From assembly GCA_002069025.1 (NCBI GenBank), contig MWBK01000242.1:1-10083 (forward strand): a DNA stretch of 10,083 bases, written 5' to 3'. Numbering within the stretch: position 1 is the stretch's first letter; each line of letters begins with the position of its first letter. This stretch comes from Bacteroidetes bacterium ADurb.Bin302 (lineage in GTDB: Bacteria > Bacteroidota > Bacteroidia > Bacteroidales > Paludibacteraceae). Made by a program: the position numbers and the translations under genes. The notes under the pieces are model-generated. The model was not told the origin of the DNA and ran no database searches. It saw only the letters and a list, made by a program, of their open reading frames with translations. This document shows, piece after piece, positions 1 to 7,467 of this stretch.

Positions 1-1185
1 ATTTGTACAGGTGCTACAGATGGTCGCGCATCAGTATCTGTAACCAGTGGATCAGGTACAGCTCCTTATAGTTACAAATGGACAAAAAATCCAAATACTG
101 ACCTTGGTTCAGGTTATAGCAAGTCAAATTTAGGTGAAGGTTCATATACAGTTGTAGTTACAGACCATAATGGTTGTATGGTATCGATATCCAATGGCAT
201 AACCGAATCAATCCCTATTCAAATTGGAGTGGTAGATATCGAAAATGTACAAATTATAGGTGCAGCAACAGGACATATAATACTCAATACTACTGGAGGC
301 TTTGGCAATTTGACTTATACATGGCATGGTGATGGAATACAGCCAGGAGCAGAACACGATCGTGATCAGTATCAATTAAAAGCAGGTTGGTATTATTTAA
401 CTGTTGAAGATGATTTGTCTTGCAGCGAAACTATGCAGTTTGAAATTACCGAACCAAGCGTATTGGTTGTAAAAGCAGATGTGCATCAGATTACATGTTT
501 TGGATTGAATAATGCTTACATAGAAATGTCTGTTACAGGTGGAACTAATACTACATATAGTTGGAAATATAATGGTGTGGACATTTCAACTGATAAGAAT
601 ATATACGATTTGTCTCCGGGTGACTATCTACTTACATTGACAGACGTAAGTGGCATATTTACATACAATTATTTAATTATTGAGCCTTCTGAATTAACAC
701 TTAATCAATTGGCATCAAGCAAACTAGCATTGAATTGTGCCGGAGATAAAGATGGTGTTATTAATATAGAAGTTAATGGCGGCACTCCACAATATACATT
801 ATCATGGACAGGACCTGACATTCCTCATGTAGTAACAAATCCTTATGGAGTCTCTGATTTAGGCAAGGGCTTGTATCGAGTAGATATTACTGATGCCAAT
901 AAATGCTATGTTAGTAGAAGTTTCCAAATAACAGAACCGGATACATTGTTATTATCTGCAAATATCGGTTTGAATACGTGTAATGGAGATGCAAATGGAA
1001 CAATTACATTAGCAGTTAATGGCGGCACTCCTGCATATATATACAAATGGACAGGAATAGGAGTTGATGAATATGCGCAAAACCAAAGCTCACTTATAGG
1101 AGGTCGTTATAATTTGCGCATAACTGATCAGAATCTTTGTGAAATAGATACAGCTTTTGTAATTAATAATCCGGCAAGTTTACAA
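1..1185 (+). repeat. Five tandem SprB-type repeats in the adhesin
   Basis: Five modules follow each other with a period of about 237-243 bp, beginning near 1, 238, 475, 715 and 955. The best-preserved units (4 and 5) show the family pattern: a Cys followed by a Gly/Asp-rich turn, then VNGGTP, an aromatic/SW or KW strand, a loop, and a C-terminal half ending in a Cys-containing strand. Units 1, 4 and 5 have both cysteines. Unit 2 lacks the first and unit 3 lacks the second. Nucleotide identity between units is low apart from a 17-bp exact match, so the array is old and diverged, not recently amplified. The array probably continues left of the window. Confidence 0.85.
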
Positions 1186-4038
1186 GCAAATATTACAGGC
1201 ATTTCAGATATTTGTGAAGGTGATGAAGTTACATTATACATGGTATCTTCGGGAGTAGCTCCTTGGACATTTGTATATACAGATGGTTTGAATGACTATA
1301 CCTTAGTTTCCGATCGTCCTGATACGAGTGTTGTTGTTAAACCATTGATTGATACAGAATATAGTCTTGTATCTGTAGAAGATGGTATGGGATGTGAAGC
1401 TAAATTAAGTGGTAAGGTTTCAGTAACAGTACACAAATATCCTAGTTTGCAGGTTTTATCTGTATCTGAAGATTGCTGTCTTGGTGACGAAATATTAGTA
1501 GATTTAGTAATATCAAACGAAGGTCCTTGGACTCTTAAATATAGTGATGATGGTGGTTCTAACGTAATATATGATATTACTAAAATGAGAGATACCTTAC
1601 GTATTGCTCCATTGCGTGCAGGTAATATTCAATATACCATCGATAGTATCAGTACTGCATATTGTACAACAAAGATTGATTATAGCTTTGATGTTATAGT
1701 ATATCCGTATCCTAATTTGATTGTAACAATGCCTGCTTTTGTATGTCAATCAGATACTTTGCATATAGCATTAGAACCACAAGGAGTCGGTCCTTGGCAG
1801 TTAGTTTATTACGAAAATGGAATACGTTATTTCGAAGATATTGACACAAGCCCATACGATTTGGTACGTACTCCTGATAAAATAGATAACAATTATTTAT
1901 TCGAAAGTATTACCACAGGTCAATATTGTACAAAGAACTTAAATAAAGATTACACAGTTTCATTAGAAAGCCTACCCGGTGATGCAATGGCAATCATAGG
2001 AAATAATGCAGCATGTAGAGGCACGTTAGAACGTTATTATCTGCCTGAAATTATTAATGCAGATAAATATGAATGGATATTACCAAAAGGCTTTACGGTA
2101 ATGAGTGGAACTAATACTAATGATATCACCGTATCAATTGGATTAGATGCAGAGAAAGGAACTATCAGAGTACATGGTGTAAATTCTTGCGGAAATGGTG
2201 GTGATGCAACATTGGCAGTAGATTTAGACGAACCGTTTGGACCTGTTGGTGATATAAGCGCACCTCTATACATTTGCGAAAACGAAGCATTATTCCAATT
2301 ATCAATAGACGATGTAGAAGGGGCAACTTTGTATGAATGGGCTGTTCCTGAAGGCTATTCAATAATATCCGGAGAACATTCATCAAGTATATTGGTTTCT
2401 ATTGATTCGTACGCTAAGAGTGGAACCGTTTCTATAACACCAACTAATCGTTGTGCCAGTGCCGACAAAAAAGAAAAATACCTAAGCATTAGAACATTGC
2501 CATTAGCAGAAGCAGGTGTCGATTTAGCAACAAACTGTATTAATTCTGTAAGATTAGGTGCAACCGACGTTGCAGGAACAGTTGCTAAATGGACTTCACT
2601 TCGTGGTGAAGTGGTCTTCTCAGATCCTGCAGCATATAATTCAGAGGTGTCAGGTTTGTCTTATGGACGGAATCCTTTTAGATGGGATGTTAATGACGGC
2701 TATTGCTTGAACTTTGATACAATGACTGTGTATAATAACAATCCTGGCATAACAGATCCTGAATTTTTGAATATTACAATATGTGATGATTCTGTGACAT
2801 TGCGTGCCCCGAAACCATTGTATGGAGACTATCGTTGGACACTAATATCTGGTGATGGTGTATTACAAGATCCTACATCTAATGTTTCTTTGATTACAGA
2901 CTTAAGTAATAAAGTGACAAATATCATTCGTTGGGAAGTCTATACAGAATCTTGCTCAAATACTATTGATGTAGAGGTTGTATCCCATAGTTTAACGCAT
3001 TTAGTTGATGCCGGAGATGATGGAGCTACGATAAACGGATCTTATCGTTTGTCAGCGCGTTCTGTTGCTGATACAAATGTAACCGGAAGATGGTCGATAG
3101 TTGCAGGCAGTGGAGTATTTGATGATGAAACTGCGCCTAATACATATGTAACAGGTTTAGCTCCGGGAATTAATACAGTGCGATGGACATTGTCAGCTTA
3201 TGATTGTGAAGCTTATGATGAATTACAAGTACGCGCAGTTGATGAACCTATTGCAGATTTTAGTGCAGATCCTATAGTTGGTTGTAAGCCATTGGCAGTA
3301 ATATTCACCAATACAACACTTGGTGATGCTGAATATTTGTGGGATTTCGGAGACGGGACAACTTCTACAAAAAGAAGTCCGGATCACGTATATACACAGT
3401 CCGGAACATATACAGTTACACTTACAGCTACAGGAACAAGAAAGTCAGATCAGGTAAGCAAAGATATAACAGTTTATGTATCGCCGGTTGCAGAATTCTC
3501 TGTAAGCTTAACTCAATTATATACACCAAATGCAGAAGCTCACTTTTATTGTAAGTCAGACAAGGTAATCTCTTATTTATGGGATTTTGGAGATGGAGGT
3601 CAGTCTACAGAAAAGGATCCGACATATATTTATCGTGAAGATGGATTGTTTGACGTATCTTTGGTGGTTGAAAATAGTTTTGGTTGTAAAGATACTCTGA
3701 AATTAGATGAATATGTAAGAGTTGGGAAAGGTTCATTCATTACATTCCCGACAGCATTTGTACCAAATTTAACTGAGGCAAATGGAGGAGTCTATTCGCC
3801 GGAAGAACGTCGTCTTGATATATTCTATCCTGTATCCCGTAATGTAGATACATATAAATTGGAGATATTCAATCAATGGGGTGTTAAGGTATTTGTGTCG
3901 GAAGATTTGTATCAAGGTTGGGATGGTTATTATTTAGGTAAATGTGCCCAACAAGCTACATATTCGTATAAGGCTGAAGGATATTTTAAAGACGGTACAT
4001 CGTTCCGTCAGTCTGGTAATTTTATGTTAGTTCGTTGA
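1..4038 (+). CDS. SprB-repeat/PKD-domain T9SS type B secreted surface protein (5'-truncated)
   Basis: This is the C-terminal 1345 residues of a giant exported protein. The frame is open to base 1 with repeat sequence already under way, so the true start lies upstream and the Met codon at 178 is internal. Modules in order (visible residue numbers): five SprB-type repeats of about 80 aa (1-395), three Ig-like modules with a G-x-x-PW signature (about 400-660), two PKD-like modules with YEW...P.G (about 663-835), three modules with an RW signature (about 836-1080), two classical PKD domains with WDFGDG (about 1083-1240), and a CHU_C-type sorting domain (about 1244-1345) with NQWG, GWDG and a final FMLVR. 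Known from the family: type B substrates cross the outer membrane by T9SS and use a PorP/SprF-like partner, here the next gene. SprB itself is the mobile gliding adhesin of Flavobacterium. Adhesion is the likely role here; gliding cannot be inferred. No catalytic domain is visible. Confidence 0.93.
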   Translation: MCTGATDGRASVSVTSGSGTAPYSYKWTKNPNTDLGSGYSKSNLGEGSYTVVVTDHNGCMVSISNGITESIPIQIGVVDIENVQIIGAATGHIILNTTGGFGNLTYTWHGDGIQPGAEHDRDQYQLKAGWYYLTVEDDLSCSETMQFEITEPSVLVVKADVHQITCFGLNNAYIEMSVTGGTNTTYSWKYNGVDISTDKNIYDLSPGDYLLTLTDVSGIFTYNYLIIEPSELTLNQLASSKLALNCAGDKDGVINIEVNGGTPQYTLSWTGPDIPHVVTNPYGVSDLGKGLYRVDITDANKCYVSRSFQITEPDTLLLSANIGLNTCNGDANGTITLAVNGGTPAYIYKWTGIGVDEYAQNQSSLIGGRYNLRITDQNLCEIDTAFVINNPASLQANITGISDICEGDEVTLYMVSSGVAPWTFVYTDGLNDYTLVSDRPDTSVVVKPLIDTEYSLVSVEDGMGCEAKLSGKVSVTVHKYPSLQVLSVSEDCCLGDEILVDLVISNEGPWTLKYSDDGGSNVIYDITKMRDTLRIAPLRAGNIQYTIDSISTAYCTTKIDYSFDVIVYPYPNLIVTMPAFVCQSDTLHIALEPQGVGPWQLVYYENGIRYFEDIDTSPYDLVRTPDKIDNNYLFESITTGQYCTKNLNKDYTVSLESLPGDAMAIIGNNAACRGTLERYYLPEIINADKYEWILPKGFTVMSGTNTNDITVSIGLDAEKGTIRVHGVNSCGNGGDATLAVDLDEPFGPVGDISAPLYICENEALFQLSIDDVEGATLYEWAVPEGYSIISGEHSSSILVSIDSYAKSGTVSITPTNRCASADKKEKYLSIRTLPLAEAGVDLATNCINSVRLGATDVAGTVAKWTSLRGEVVFSDPAAYNSEVSGLSYGRNPFRWDVNDGYCLNFDTMTVYNNNPGITDPEFLNITICDDSVTLRAPKPLYGDYRWTLISGDGVLQDPTSNVSLITDLSNKVTNIIRWEVYTESCSNTIDVEVVSHSLTHLVDAGDDGATINGSYRLSARSVADTNVTGRWSIVAGSGVFDDETAPNTYVTGLAPGINTVRWTLSAYDCEAYDELQVRAVDEPIADFSADPIVGCKPLAVIFTNTTLGDAEYLWDFGDGTTSTKRSPDHVYTQSGTYTVTLTATGTRKSDQVSKDITVYVSPVAEFSVSLTQLYTPNAEAHFYCKSDKVISYLWDFGDGGQSTEKDPTYIYREDGLFDVSLVVENSFGCKDTLKLDEYVRVGKGSFITFPTAFVPNLTEANGGVYSPEERRLDIFYPVSRNVDTYKLEIFNQWGVKVFVSEDLYQGWDGYYLGKCAQQATYSYKAEGYFKDGTSFRQSGNFMLVR
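772..1031 (+). repeat. 17-bp exact direct repeat within SprB units 4 and 5
   Basis: The sequence GTTAATGGCGGCACTCC occurs at 772-788 and again at 1015-1031, 243 bp apart, in the same reading frame (encoding VNGGTP). It marks the conserved core strand-turn of neighbouring SprB repeats. Because 243 is a multiple of three, recombination between the copies would delete or add exactly one module in frame. Confidence 0.8.
1198..1983 (+). repeat. Three tandem Ig-like 'PW' modules in the adhesin
   Basis: Three modules of about 80-90 aa begin near 1198, 1438 and 1708. Each starts with a Cys followed a residue or two later by an acidic or polar turn (ICEGDE, CCLGDE, VCQSDT). Each continues with a strand containing G-x-x-PW followed by a Tyr (APWTFVY, GPWTLKY, GPWQLVY) and ends with a second Cys and a valine-rich strand leading into a YP linker. 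The module is common in large Bacteroidota surface proteins, but I cannot assign a named family with certainty. The regular fold-like spacing suggests stalk-forming Ig-like domains. Confidence 0.7.
1984..2505 (+). repeat. Two PKD-like modules in the adhesin
   Basis: Two modules of about 85 aa begin near 1987 and 2245. They share a starting Cys, then A-x-x-YEW-x-x-P-x-G, then SG and an alternating beta strand (ITVSI, ILVSI), then a Gly-Thr turn and a final N-x-C before the linker. This agrees with the PKD-like domain seen next to SprB, PKD and CHU_C modules in Bacteroidota. It differs from classical PKD in lacking WDFGDG. Confidence 0.65.
2506..3240 (+). repeat. Three tandem 'RW' modules in the adhesin
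   Basis: Three modules of about 80 aa begin near 2506, 2749 and 3004. The shared pattern is an L-x-A strand, then W-x-x-x-x-G-x-(V/G)-x-F/L-x-D/DP, an Asn-containing loop, a G-L or D-L turn, N-x-x-RW (NPFRW, NIIRW, NTVRW), a Cys (YC, SC, DC) and a closing beta strand. The first and third open with the motif AG-x-D. Only the first two have the extra Cys near the module start. The function is probably structural. Confidence 0.65.
3733..4035 (+). other. CHU_C-type (T9SS type B) C-terminal sorting domain
   Basis: The last ~100 residues of the adhesin form the gliding motility-associated C-terminal domain. Visible hallmarks are FPTAFVPN at the start, a Y-x-L-x-I-F-NQWG strand, VF, then QGWDG, then Y-x-Y-K-A-E-G-x-x-x-DG-x-x-x-x-x-G, and the terminal FMLVR. 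By family knowledge this domain targets the protein to T9SS. Unlike type A tails, it needs a longer C-terminal region and generally a PorP/SprF-type helper. Confidence 0.92.
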
Positions 4039-5024
4039 TGAAAGCAAAATTCAATACATTAGTAGTACTATTAATATTGCCATTGTTTAACTTGGCAGCG
4101 CAAGACTTTCTATTGTCACAGCCGTGGTCAGCTACAACTACTATAGCTCCATCATTTGCAGGTTTTACCGGTGGAGGTAGGGTGTATACAACATACAGAA
4201 ACCAGTGGTCAGCAATTGAAGGTTCACAGACTATATTAGCAGATTATGATCAGTATTTTCATCCAATTAGATCTTCTTTTGGAGGATTGCTTTCATATAC
4301 ATCTTATGCCGGTGGAATGTTATCTCAGTTGCAATTTGATATTCAGTACAACTACGCTGTACAAATGACTAAGCATTGGTATTTTAGACCGGGCTTACAG
4401 CTAAGTGTATTTTACAGAACAATTGATCCATCAAAATTTGTGTTTGTTGATCAAATAGCAATGGATGGAACAATACTGCCTACAAGTTCTTTTCAAACGA
4501 GTATTAACTCTCTATTTCGTTTTGATGCTGCGGTTTCTGTGATGTTCTATAATGAATATTTTTTTGGAGGTTTAAGTGTAAGCCGTTTGTTGGGGAATAA
4601 TGTATCGTTTACAGATGCCCCATCTACTACGGATCCACTTAAATTAAATGTTTATGCAGCGGGTATGATACCTATTTCAAAAGGCTACGGCAAGTATGAT
4701 CCTAAGGATGATGTAACTATAGCAACATTATATCAATGGCAAGGTCAATATCATCAAATTGATATTGATGTAATGTATCATCGTCGCTATTTTATGGCAG
4801 GAATAGGCTATAGAGGTATTCCATTTTATTCGCCTGATGGACTTACCAACACTGATGCCTTAAAAGTTATGGTAGGAGGTTCGGTAGCCGGCTTTAGTGT
4901 TTCATATAGCTACGATGTGAGTCTGTCAAGTTTGGTAAATGTTTCAGGTGGTTCTCACGAAGTAGTTCTAACGTATCGTTTTATGGAAAAAGCACCTAAC
5001 GATCGTTCTTTCTTCTGCTATTAA
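4038..5024 (+). CDS. PorP/SprF family type IX secretion outer-membrane protein
   Basis: The predicted protein has 328 residues. An N-terminal signal peptide (Lys-rich start, then VVLLILPLFNLAAQ, likely cut after LAA) exports it. The mature start carries the family signature S-Q-x-x-x-x-x-x-x-x-x-PSFAG, followed by G-G-R-V and YRNQW. The rest alternates short beta strands rich in Tyr/Phe with polar turns, as expected of an outer-membrane beta-barrel, and it ends in an aromatic residue (FCY). I chose the ATG at 4038, which shares its A with the adhesin stop codon (TGATG). A TTG one codon earlier (4035) is also possible but less likely. The overlap implies translational coupling. In Flavobacterium the SprF protein encoded just after SprB is needed for SprB to reach the surface; the same job for the upstream adhesin is inferred here from position and family. 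Confidence 0.93.
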   Translation: MKAKFNTLVVLLILPLFNLAAQDFLLSQPWSATTTIAPSFAGFTGGGRVYTTYRNQWSAIEGSQTILADYDQYFHPIRSSFGGLLSYTSYAGGMLSQLQFDIQYNYAVQMTKHWYFRPGLQLSVFYRTIDPSKFVFVDQIAMDGTILPTSSFQTSINSLFRFDAAVSVMFYNEYFFGGLSVSRLLGNNVSFTDAPSTTDPLKLNVYAAGMIPISKGYGKYDPKDDVTIATLYQWQGQYHQIDIDVMYHRRYFMAGIGYRGIPFYSPDGLTNTDALKVMVGGSVAGFSVSYSYDVSLSSLVNVSGGSHEVVLTYRFMEKAPNDRSFFCY

Positions 5025-5521
5025 ACTTGCAGATGTTGATTCTGATAGCGAAACCACATTTCTTCTGTGTTTAGTAAAAATGCCGGATGTATTTTCTTCG
5101 GGGCAATTTCTAAAAGCGGTTTTAATACAAACTCTCTTTCGTGCAGGTGCGGGTGTGGTATTGTCAGCTCGTATGTATTAATAATTATGTTGTTATAATA
5201 CAAAATATCAATATCTATTATTCTATCTTTGTAATTACTTTGTACGCTTTTTTGAGTGCGTCCTAATCGCTTTTCAATATCTTGTGTAATAGATAATACT
5301 TGTAATGGAGAAAGTTGTGTAATTAGACAAATGACATTATTTAAAAAAGTATTATTGGAGTAAAATCCTACTGCCTCAGATTCGTAGTTTGATGATTTTG
5401 AAATAATATCACCAATTTCTTTAGACAGTAGTTCCTCTGCCATACAAAAAACGGAAACTTTATTACCTAAGTTCCCGCCTAATGCAATGTATACTTTATT
5501 TGTTGCTTCTCTTTCGTTCAA
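5021..5521 (-). CDS. folK: 2-amino-4-hydroxy-6-hydroxymethyldihydropteridine pyrophosphokinase (HPPK)
   Basis: HPPK transfers pyrophosphate from ATP to 6-hydroxymethyl-7,8-dihydropterin, the step before dihydropteroate synthase in folate biosynthesis, in the cytoplasm. The 166-residue length fits the family. Visible motifs are YIALGGNLG (residues 11-19), a substrate-contacting YESEAVGF stretch (46-53), LGR (86-88), DRIIDIDI (99-106) with the metal-binding pair D103 and D105, and PHPHLHEREFVLKPL (122-136). The start is a TTG at 5521: an in-frame stop lies six codons earlier and there is no ATG before the ALGG motif. The gene begins inside the end of typA (26-bp overlap), so it is probably co-transcribed and perhaps translationally coupled with typA. 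Its stop overlaps the convergent sprF-like stop by 4 bp. Confidence 0.94.
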   Translation of the reverse strand: MNEREATNKVYIALGGNLGNKVSVFCMAEELLSKEIGDIISKSSNYESEAVGFYSNNTFLNNVICLITQLSPLQVLSITQDIEKRLGRTQKSVQSNYKDRIIDIDILYYNNIIINTYELTIPHPHLHEREFVLKPLLEIAPKKIHPAFLLNTEEMWFRYQNQHLQV

Positions 5522-7292
5522 GTTCGTCCAAAATTATTTTTCGCAACCTCATGGCGTGCGGAGTTACTTCAACATATTCGTCTTCTTTTATATATTCCAA
5601 CGCTTCTTCCAAGCTTAATACTATCGGTGGTACTATTTTGGCCTTTTCGTCAGAACCTGATGCACGCATGTTGGTTAATTTCTTCGATTTTGTAACATTT
5701 ACAACTAAATCACCATCTTTGCAATGTTCTCCAACAACCTGTCCTGCGTAAACTTCTTCTTGTGGATATATAAAGAATTTACCTCTGTCTTGTAATTTAT
5801 CTATAGCGTATGCAAAAGCAGTACCACTTTCCATTGCAATTATTGATCCGTTTGTGCGGCGTTCAATATCACCTTTGTATGGAGCATATTTTATAAAACG
5901 ATGAGCGATAACAGCTTCACCTGTTGTTGCCGTAAGTAAATTTGTACGTAAACCTATGATACCTCTAGATGGAATTTCAAACTCTAAATGAATACGGTCG
6001 TTTTTTGTCTCCATGACAAGCATTTCACCTTTACGATTTGATACCATTTCGATTACTTTGCCTGAAAATTCTTCAGGTACATTAACTGTAAGTTGCTCAA
6101 TTGGTTCGCATTTTTGACCATCAATTTCTTTAATTATTACCTGTGGTTGACCAACTTGTAACTCGTAACCTTCACGACGCATCGTTTCGATTAATACGGA
6201 TAAGTGTAATACACCACGACCAAACACGTGCCAAATATCGGTTTTATCCTCTTTAACAACACGAAGAGCAAGATTCTTGTCTAATTCTTTTATTAAACGA
6301 TCATTGACATGTCTTGATGTAACGAATTTTCCATCGCGACCAAAAAATGGCGAGTTGTTAATGGTAAATACCATACTCATAGTTGGCTCGTCGATTGCTA
6401 TTGGAGGAAGTGGTTCCGGATTTTCTATATCACAAATACTATCGCCAATCTCAAACTTATCAAGTCCAACAATTGCACATAATTCACCTGATGCAACTTC
6501 AGATACTTTTGTCTTTCCAAATCCTGAAAATACATTAAGTTCTTTGATCCTACATTTTACAGATGTTCCATCGCGATGGATCAACATAATGTCCTTGTTT
6601 TCCTTTATAACTCCTCGGTGTACACGGCCAACTGCTATACGTCCAACATAAGATGAATAATCCAATGATGTTATTAGCATTTGAAGTGGTCCTTCCAATG
6701 TTTGGGGAGCCGGTATGTATTGTATAATAGCGTCAAGAAGAGCATATATATTGTCTGTTTTGTTTCTCCAATCTTTTGACATCCAGTTTTGTTTGGCTGA
6801 TCCGTAAATAGTAGGGAAATCAAGTTGATCTTCTGTAGCATCCAAACTGCACATTAAATCAAATACAGCTTCTTGAACTTCATCAGGACGGCAATTAGGT
6901 TTGTCAACCTTGTTGATGACAACGATAGGTTTTAATCCGATTTCAATTGCTTTTTGTAGTACAAAGCGCGTCTGCGGCATAGGACCTTCAAAAGCATCAA
7001 CTAATAGCAGTACACCATCGGCCATATTAAGAACACGCTCTACTTCTCCACCAAAATCAGAGTGTCCCGGAGTATCAATGATATTGATTTTAGTTCCTTT
7101 GTAGTTGATAGATACATTCTTTGACACAATGGTTATACCACGTTCACGTTCCAGATCGTTGTTGTCAAGAATAAGTTCGCCAGCTTTTTCATTGTCTCTG
7201 AATAACGCGCCGGCAACTAGCATTTTATCTACTAATGTCGTTTTTCCGTGATCGACGTGGGCAATGATGGCGATATTTCTAATATTTTGCAT
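5496..7292 (-). CDS. typA: Translational GTPase TypA/BipA
   Basis: TypA (BipA) is a ribosome-binding GTPase related to EF-G/LepA that aids 50S assembly and growth under stress such as cold. The 598-residue protein is of normal length. The GTPase domain has G1 AHVDHGKT (11-18), G2 RERGITI with T54, G3 DTPGH (73-77), G4 NKVD (127-130) and a G5-like GSAK near 164. It is followed by a beta-barrel domain II (about 200-290), EF-G-like domains III and V (about 300-475) and the BipA-specific C-terminal domain with the [12 protein letters not shown] motif. The ATG at 7292 places [17 protein letters not shown] at the N-terminus, as in homologues. No Shine-Dalgarno is visible; the leader is A/T-rich. 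A promoter-like TAACTTTG lies just upstream. folK overlaps its 3' end. Confidence 0.97.
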   Translation of the reverse strand: MQNIRNIAIIAHVDHGKTTLVDKMLVAGALFRDNEKAGELILDNNDLERERGITIVSKNVSINYKGTKINIIDTPGHSDFGGEVERVLNMADGVLLLVDAFEGPMPQTRFVLQKAIEIGLKPIVVINKVDKPNCRPDEVQEAVFDLMCSLDATEDQLDFPTIYGSAKQNWMSKDWRNKTDNIYALLDAIIQYIPAPQTLEGPLQMLITSLDYSSYVGRIAVGRVHRGVIKENKDIMLIHRDGTSVKCRIKELNVFSGFGKTKVSEVASGELCAIVGLDKFEIGDSICDIENPEPLPPIAIDEPTMSMVFTINNSPFFGRDGKFVTSRHVNDRLIKELDKNLALRVVKEDKTDIWHVFGRGVLHLSVLIETMRREGYELQVGQPQVIIKEIDGQKCEPIEQLTVNVPEEFSGKVIEMVSNRKGEMLVMETKNDRIHLEFEIPSRGIIGLRTNLLTATTGEAVIAHRFIKYAPYKGDIERRTNGSIIAMESGTAFAYAIDKLQDRGKFFIYPQEEVYAGQVVGEHCKDGDLVVNVTKSKKLTNMRASGSDEKAKIVPPIVLSLEEALEYIKEDEYVEVTPHAMRLRKIILDELERKRSNK

Positions 7293-7312
7293 AAAAACGT
7301 TTTTTGCGGCTG

Positions 7313-7320
7313 CAAAGTTA
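7313..7320 (-). promoter_or_regulatory. Bacteroidota -7 promoter element (TAACTTTG) for typA-folK
   Basis: Read on the minus strand, TAACTTTG matches the TAnnTTTG -7 consensus of Bacteroidota sigma factors exactly and lies 20 bp upstream of the typA ATG, predicting a leader of only about 10-15 nt (GCAGCCGCAAAAAACG...). A clear TTG/TTTG -33 box is not evident at the usual distance. The rest of the 7293-7467 gap is AT-rich with no ORF. It holds only a 7-bp inverted pair (AGCCGGA 7329-7335, TCCGGCT 7401-7407) of doubtful meaning and no convincing murI terminator. Confidence 0.55.
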
Positions 7321-7467
7321 CTTAAATTAGCCGGAATTATTAGTATTTCATGTATAAAACTATTGTTTTATATTCATTAATATAATAAATCAGTTTTGCA
7401 TCCGGCTTATTGGATATCAAACATATCTTAAAAATCAGATTAGTGACTGAATTTTAATTGGGTAAGA

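Noticed and set aside
355..364. 10-bp perfect palindrome CACGATCGTG
   Set aside because: Internal to the adhesin coding sequence with no second copy or regulatory context; a chance match is adequate.
2037..2386. Minus-strand open frames of about 75 codons within the adhesin
   Set aside because: They are antisense to strongly conserved repeat coding sequence, have no recognisable domain and overlap each other in different frames.
2593..2612. Perfect 7-bp stem (ACTTCAC/GTGAAGT) with a 6-nt loop inside the adhesin gene
   Set aside because: It lies in a conserved coding stretch, has no T-tract and no neighbouring gene boundary; one such stem in 10 kb is expected by chance.
5014..5033. Possible bidirectional terminator at the convergent junction (TCTGC ... 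GCAGA)
   Set aside because: The stem is only 5 bp with a 10-nt loop and lacks a U-tract on either strand.
6277..6651. 124-codon plus-strand open frame inside typA
   Set aside because: It is antisense to a fully conserved typA segment; composition reflects the complementary strand and no family is recognisable.
7329..7407. Inverted pair AGCCGGA / TCCGGCT in the murI-typA gap
   Set aside because: Only 7 bp with a 65-bp spacer; no evidence of an operator or structured RNA.
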